Positions 62,299 through 64,000 of a stretch of DNA of 64,000 nucleotides are shown piece by piece. The stretch spans positions 62,001 to 126,000 of the forward strand of contig CALSFV010000447.1 of assembly GCA_943737045.1 (NCBI GenBank), given 5' to 3'. This DNA comes from Parapristionchus giblindavisi. Its lineage: Eukaryota > Nematoda > Chromadorea > Rhabditida > Diplogasteridae. The position numbers and the translations under genes were made by a program. A model generated the notes under the pieces. The model had not been told where the DNA came from. It did no database searches and saw only the letters and a program-made list of their open reading frames with translations. The number at the start of each line of letters is the position of its first letter. The stretch's first letter is position 1.

Positions 62299-62461
62299 CA
62301 TAGGTCGAATAGCTAGGTTATCGGTTTTCAAAATGCGGTCAGGTTTTTCGATTTTTGTGAAAATTTGGCTCAAAATGCGGTCAGGTTTTACGATTTTATG
62401 GGAAATTTTGGCTCAAAATGCGGTCAGGCTTGGTGCTTTGTAACATACTTTTCGATCTATG
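62299..62461. mobile_element. 163-bp hAT-like MITE, second copy
   Basis: Inverted relative to the copy at 2367-2569. The ends are CATAGGTCGAA and TTCGATCTATG (one mismatch), with an exact 8-bp duplication CTTAGTCA at 62291-62298 and 62462-62469. It has three internal AAAATGCGGTCAGG units where the other copy has four. Confidence 0.92.
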
Positions 62462-62469
62462 CTTAGTCA

Positions 62470-63170
62470 TACAAGACGTCATAGTCCTGAGTGGATAACT
62501 GTTCGTTGATCTTTGATCTCCATGTATCATTTATAATCTTCATTGTGTCATATTGATGCTAATAATGTCTTAATGCTTACATTCATATGGCTTTTTGTGC
62601 AAATGGTTTTTTGACTTTCTATAAATATGGACTCGATTTATCAGAAATAGAGATGGCTTCTCACTGCAAGCTTACTGAAAATGATATTGGGAGAAGAGGG
62701 AGGAGAGAGAAGAAAAGGGAAATGATATATACATTGCATCTATGTGAAGTGCGAAATCATGTGAGGATTGATGTTGTGGAGATAGAGAGAGAAAGAAAGA
62801 AAGAAAGAAAGAGGAAGGAGATGATGGATATATATTATGAGATTGAATGATAGAAGAACATACATTATAAAAAAGATGATCTCCATCTCTCTCCCTCTCT
62901 CTCTCTCTCTCTCATCTCCTCTCGCCGTTGACGTTTCTCTGTTGGCTACAAAATGGGATTTGGGGCTAGAGATTATGAATCTTCTCTATCTCTCAATCCA
63001 TGTAGATTCTTGCTTTGAGGATATGTTAAAATTGTGTTTTCATCCATAATTGCATTACGAAGATTATTGCCATTGCCATTGATGATGTAGAGTAAACGCT
63101 CATCTCATACCCCGTTCCCCTACCTTGCTCTCTCTATCCCTCTCTTACTCTCCACTCTCCCTTCGCTAAA
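62470..63170. other. Gene-poor stretch before the satellite
   Basis: GA- and CT-rich patches (62775-62830, 62875-62920). The open frames at 62587-62850 and 62837-63049 are mostly repeat-derived. No gene called. Confidence 0.5.
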
Positions 63171-63171
63171 A

Positions 63172-64000
63172 TCAGGGACCCTGATTCAGCTTCTGGTTGG
63201 TTATCTTGGAAGGGATACCCTGATGATCAGGGTTTTATCGGTTATCTTGGAAGGGATACCCTGATGATCAGGGTTTTATCGGTTATCTTGGAAGGGATAC
63301 CCTGATGATCAGGGTTTTATCGGTTATCTTGGAAGGGATACCCTGATGATCAGGGTTTTATCGGTTATCTTGGAAGGGATACCCTGATGATCAGGGTTTT
63401 ATCCGTTATCTTGAAAGGGATACCCTGATGATCAGGGTTTTATCGGTTATCTTGAAAGGGATACCCTGATGATCAGGGTTTTATCGGTTATCTTGAAAGG
63501 GATACCCTGATAATCAGGGTTTTATCGGTTATCTTGGAAGGTATATCCTGATGATCAAGGGTTTATCGGTTATCTTGAAAGGGATACCCTGATGATCAGG
63601 GTTTTATCGGTTATCTTGGAAGGGATATCCTGATGATCAGGGTTTTATCGGTTGTCTTGGAAGGGATACCCTGATGATCAGGGTTTTATCGGTTATCTTG
63701 AAAGGGATACCCTGATGATCAGGGTTTTATCGGTTATCTTGGAAGGGATACCCTGATGATCAGGGTTTTATCGGTTATCTTGGAAGGGATACCCTGATGA
63801 TCAGGGTTTTATCGGTTATCTTGGAAGGGATACCCTGATGATCAGGGTTTTATCCGTTATCTTGAAAGGGATACCCTGATGATCAGGGTTTTATCGGTTA
63901 TCTTGAAAGGGATACCCTGATGATCAGGGTTTTATCGGTTATCTTGAAAGGGATACCCTGATAATCAGGGTTTTATCGGTTATCTTGGAAGGTATATCCT
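63172..64000 (+). repeat. 41-bp satellite with 11-unit higher-order period
   Basis: About 19.5 head-to-tail 41-bp units run from about 63198 to the window end and probably continue beyond. A related GGGACCCTGATTCAGC stretch is at 63176. Each unit contains the near-palindrome CCCTGAT-G-ATCAGGG. Variant units (ATCCGTTATC, TTGAAAGG, GATAATC, GGTATATCC) occur in the same order at 63401 onward and 63852 onward, exactly 451 bp (11 units) apart. Confidence 0.97.

Noticed and set aside
63198..64000. CRISPR array
   Set aside because: The repeats are directly adjacent 41-bp units with no unique spacers, in nuclear eukaryotic DNA. It is a satellite.

Overview
The window is eukaryotic nuclear DNA: AT-rich, with many short GT-AG introns, and with genes on both strands. 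A nematode source is the best fit. The reasons are a tandem MATH+BTB (BATH-type) gene cluster, very short introns, a pyruvoyl-type S-adenosylmethionine decarboxylase split into 11 small exons, and a secreted low-complexity/Cys protein of nematode style. The 3' splice sites are variable (CAG, TAG, AAG and GAG occur) and are not the strict TTTTCAG of Caenorhabditis. I therefore do not name a genus.

Layout. 1-0.3 kb: 3' end of an unrecognised gene with two 31-residue repeats. 1.4-9.9 kb: a tandem BATH cluster, made of a lone terminal exon (copy 0) and two intact 11-exon genes (A, 392 aa; B, 382 aa). Copy A carries several mobile-element insertions that copy B lacks. 10-16.4 kb: gene-poor, with simple repeats and one hairpin MITE. 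16.8-18.9 kb: the complete S-adenosylmethionine decarboxylase gene (polyamine synthesis). 20.3-25.3 kb: two tandem TMEM41A-like (VTT-domain) membrane protein genes whose first seven exons have identical lengths. 25.8-28.0 kb, minus strand: a 13-exon secreted protein gene of unknown function. 28-51 kb: almost gene-free, with many CTCCCT/GGGAGA tracts, two large scrambled foldback elements (30.5-32.3 and 36.9-38.5 kb) and smaller palindromic elements. 51.7-53.6 kb: an element with perfect 33-bp terminal inverted repeats enclosing a predicted 5-exon gene. 53.6-63.1 kb: gene-poor and CT-rich, with one short hAT-like MITE. 63.2 kb to the end: a 41-bp satellite with an 11-unit higher-order period.

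The main theme is palindromy at every scale: hairpins, TA-, TTA- and 8-bp-TSD MITEs, foldbacks over 1 kb, and palindromes nested inside palindromes. Comparison of the duplicated BATH copies gives clean filled/empty site pairs. The recognised genes do not form one pathway. Gene models were built by hand from splice consensus and reading phase, so exon edges are predictions.
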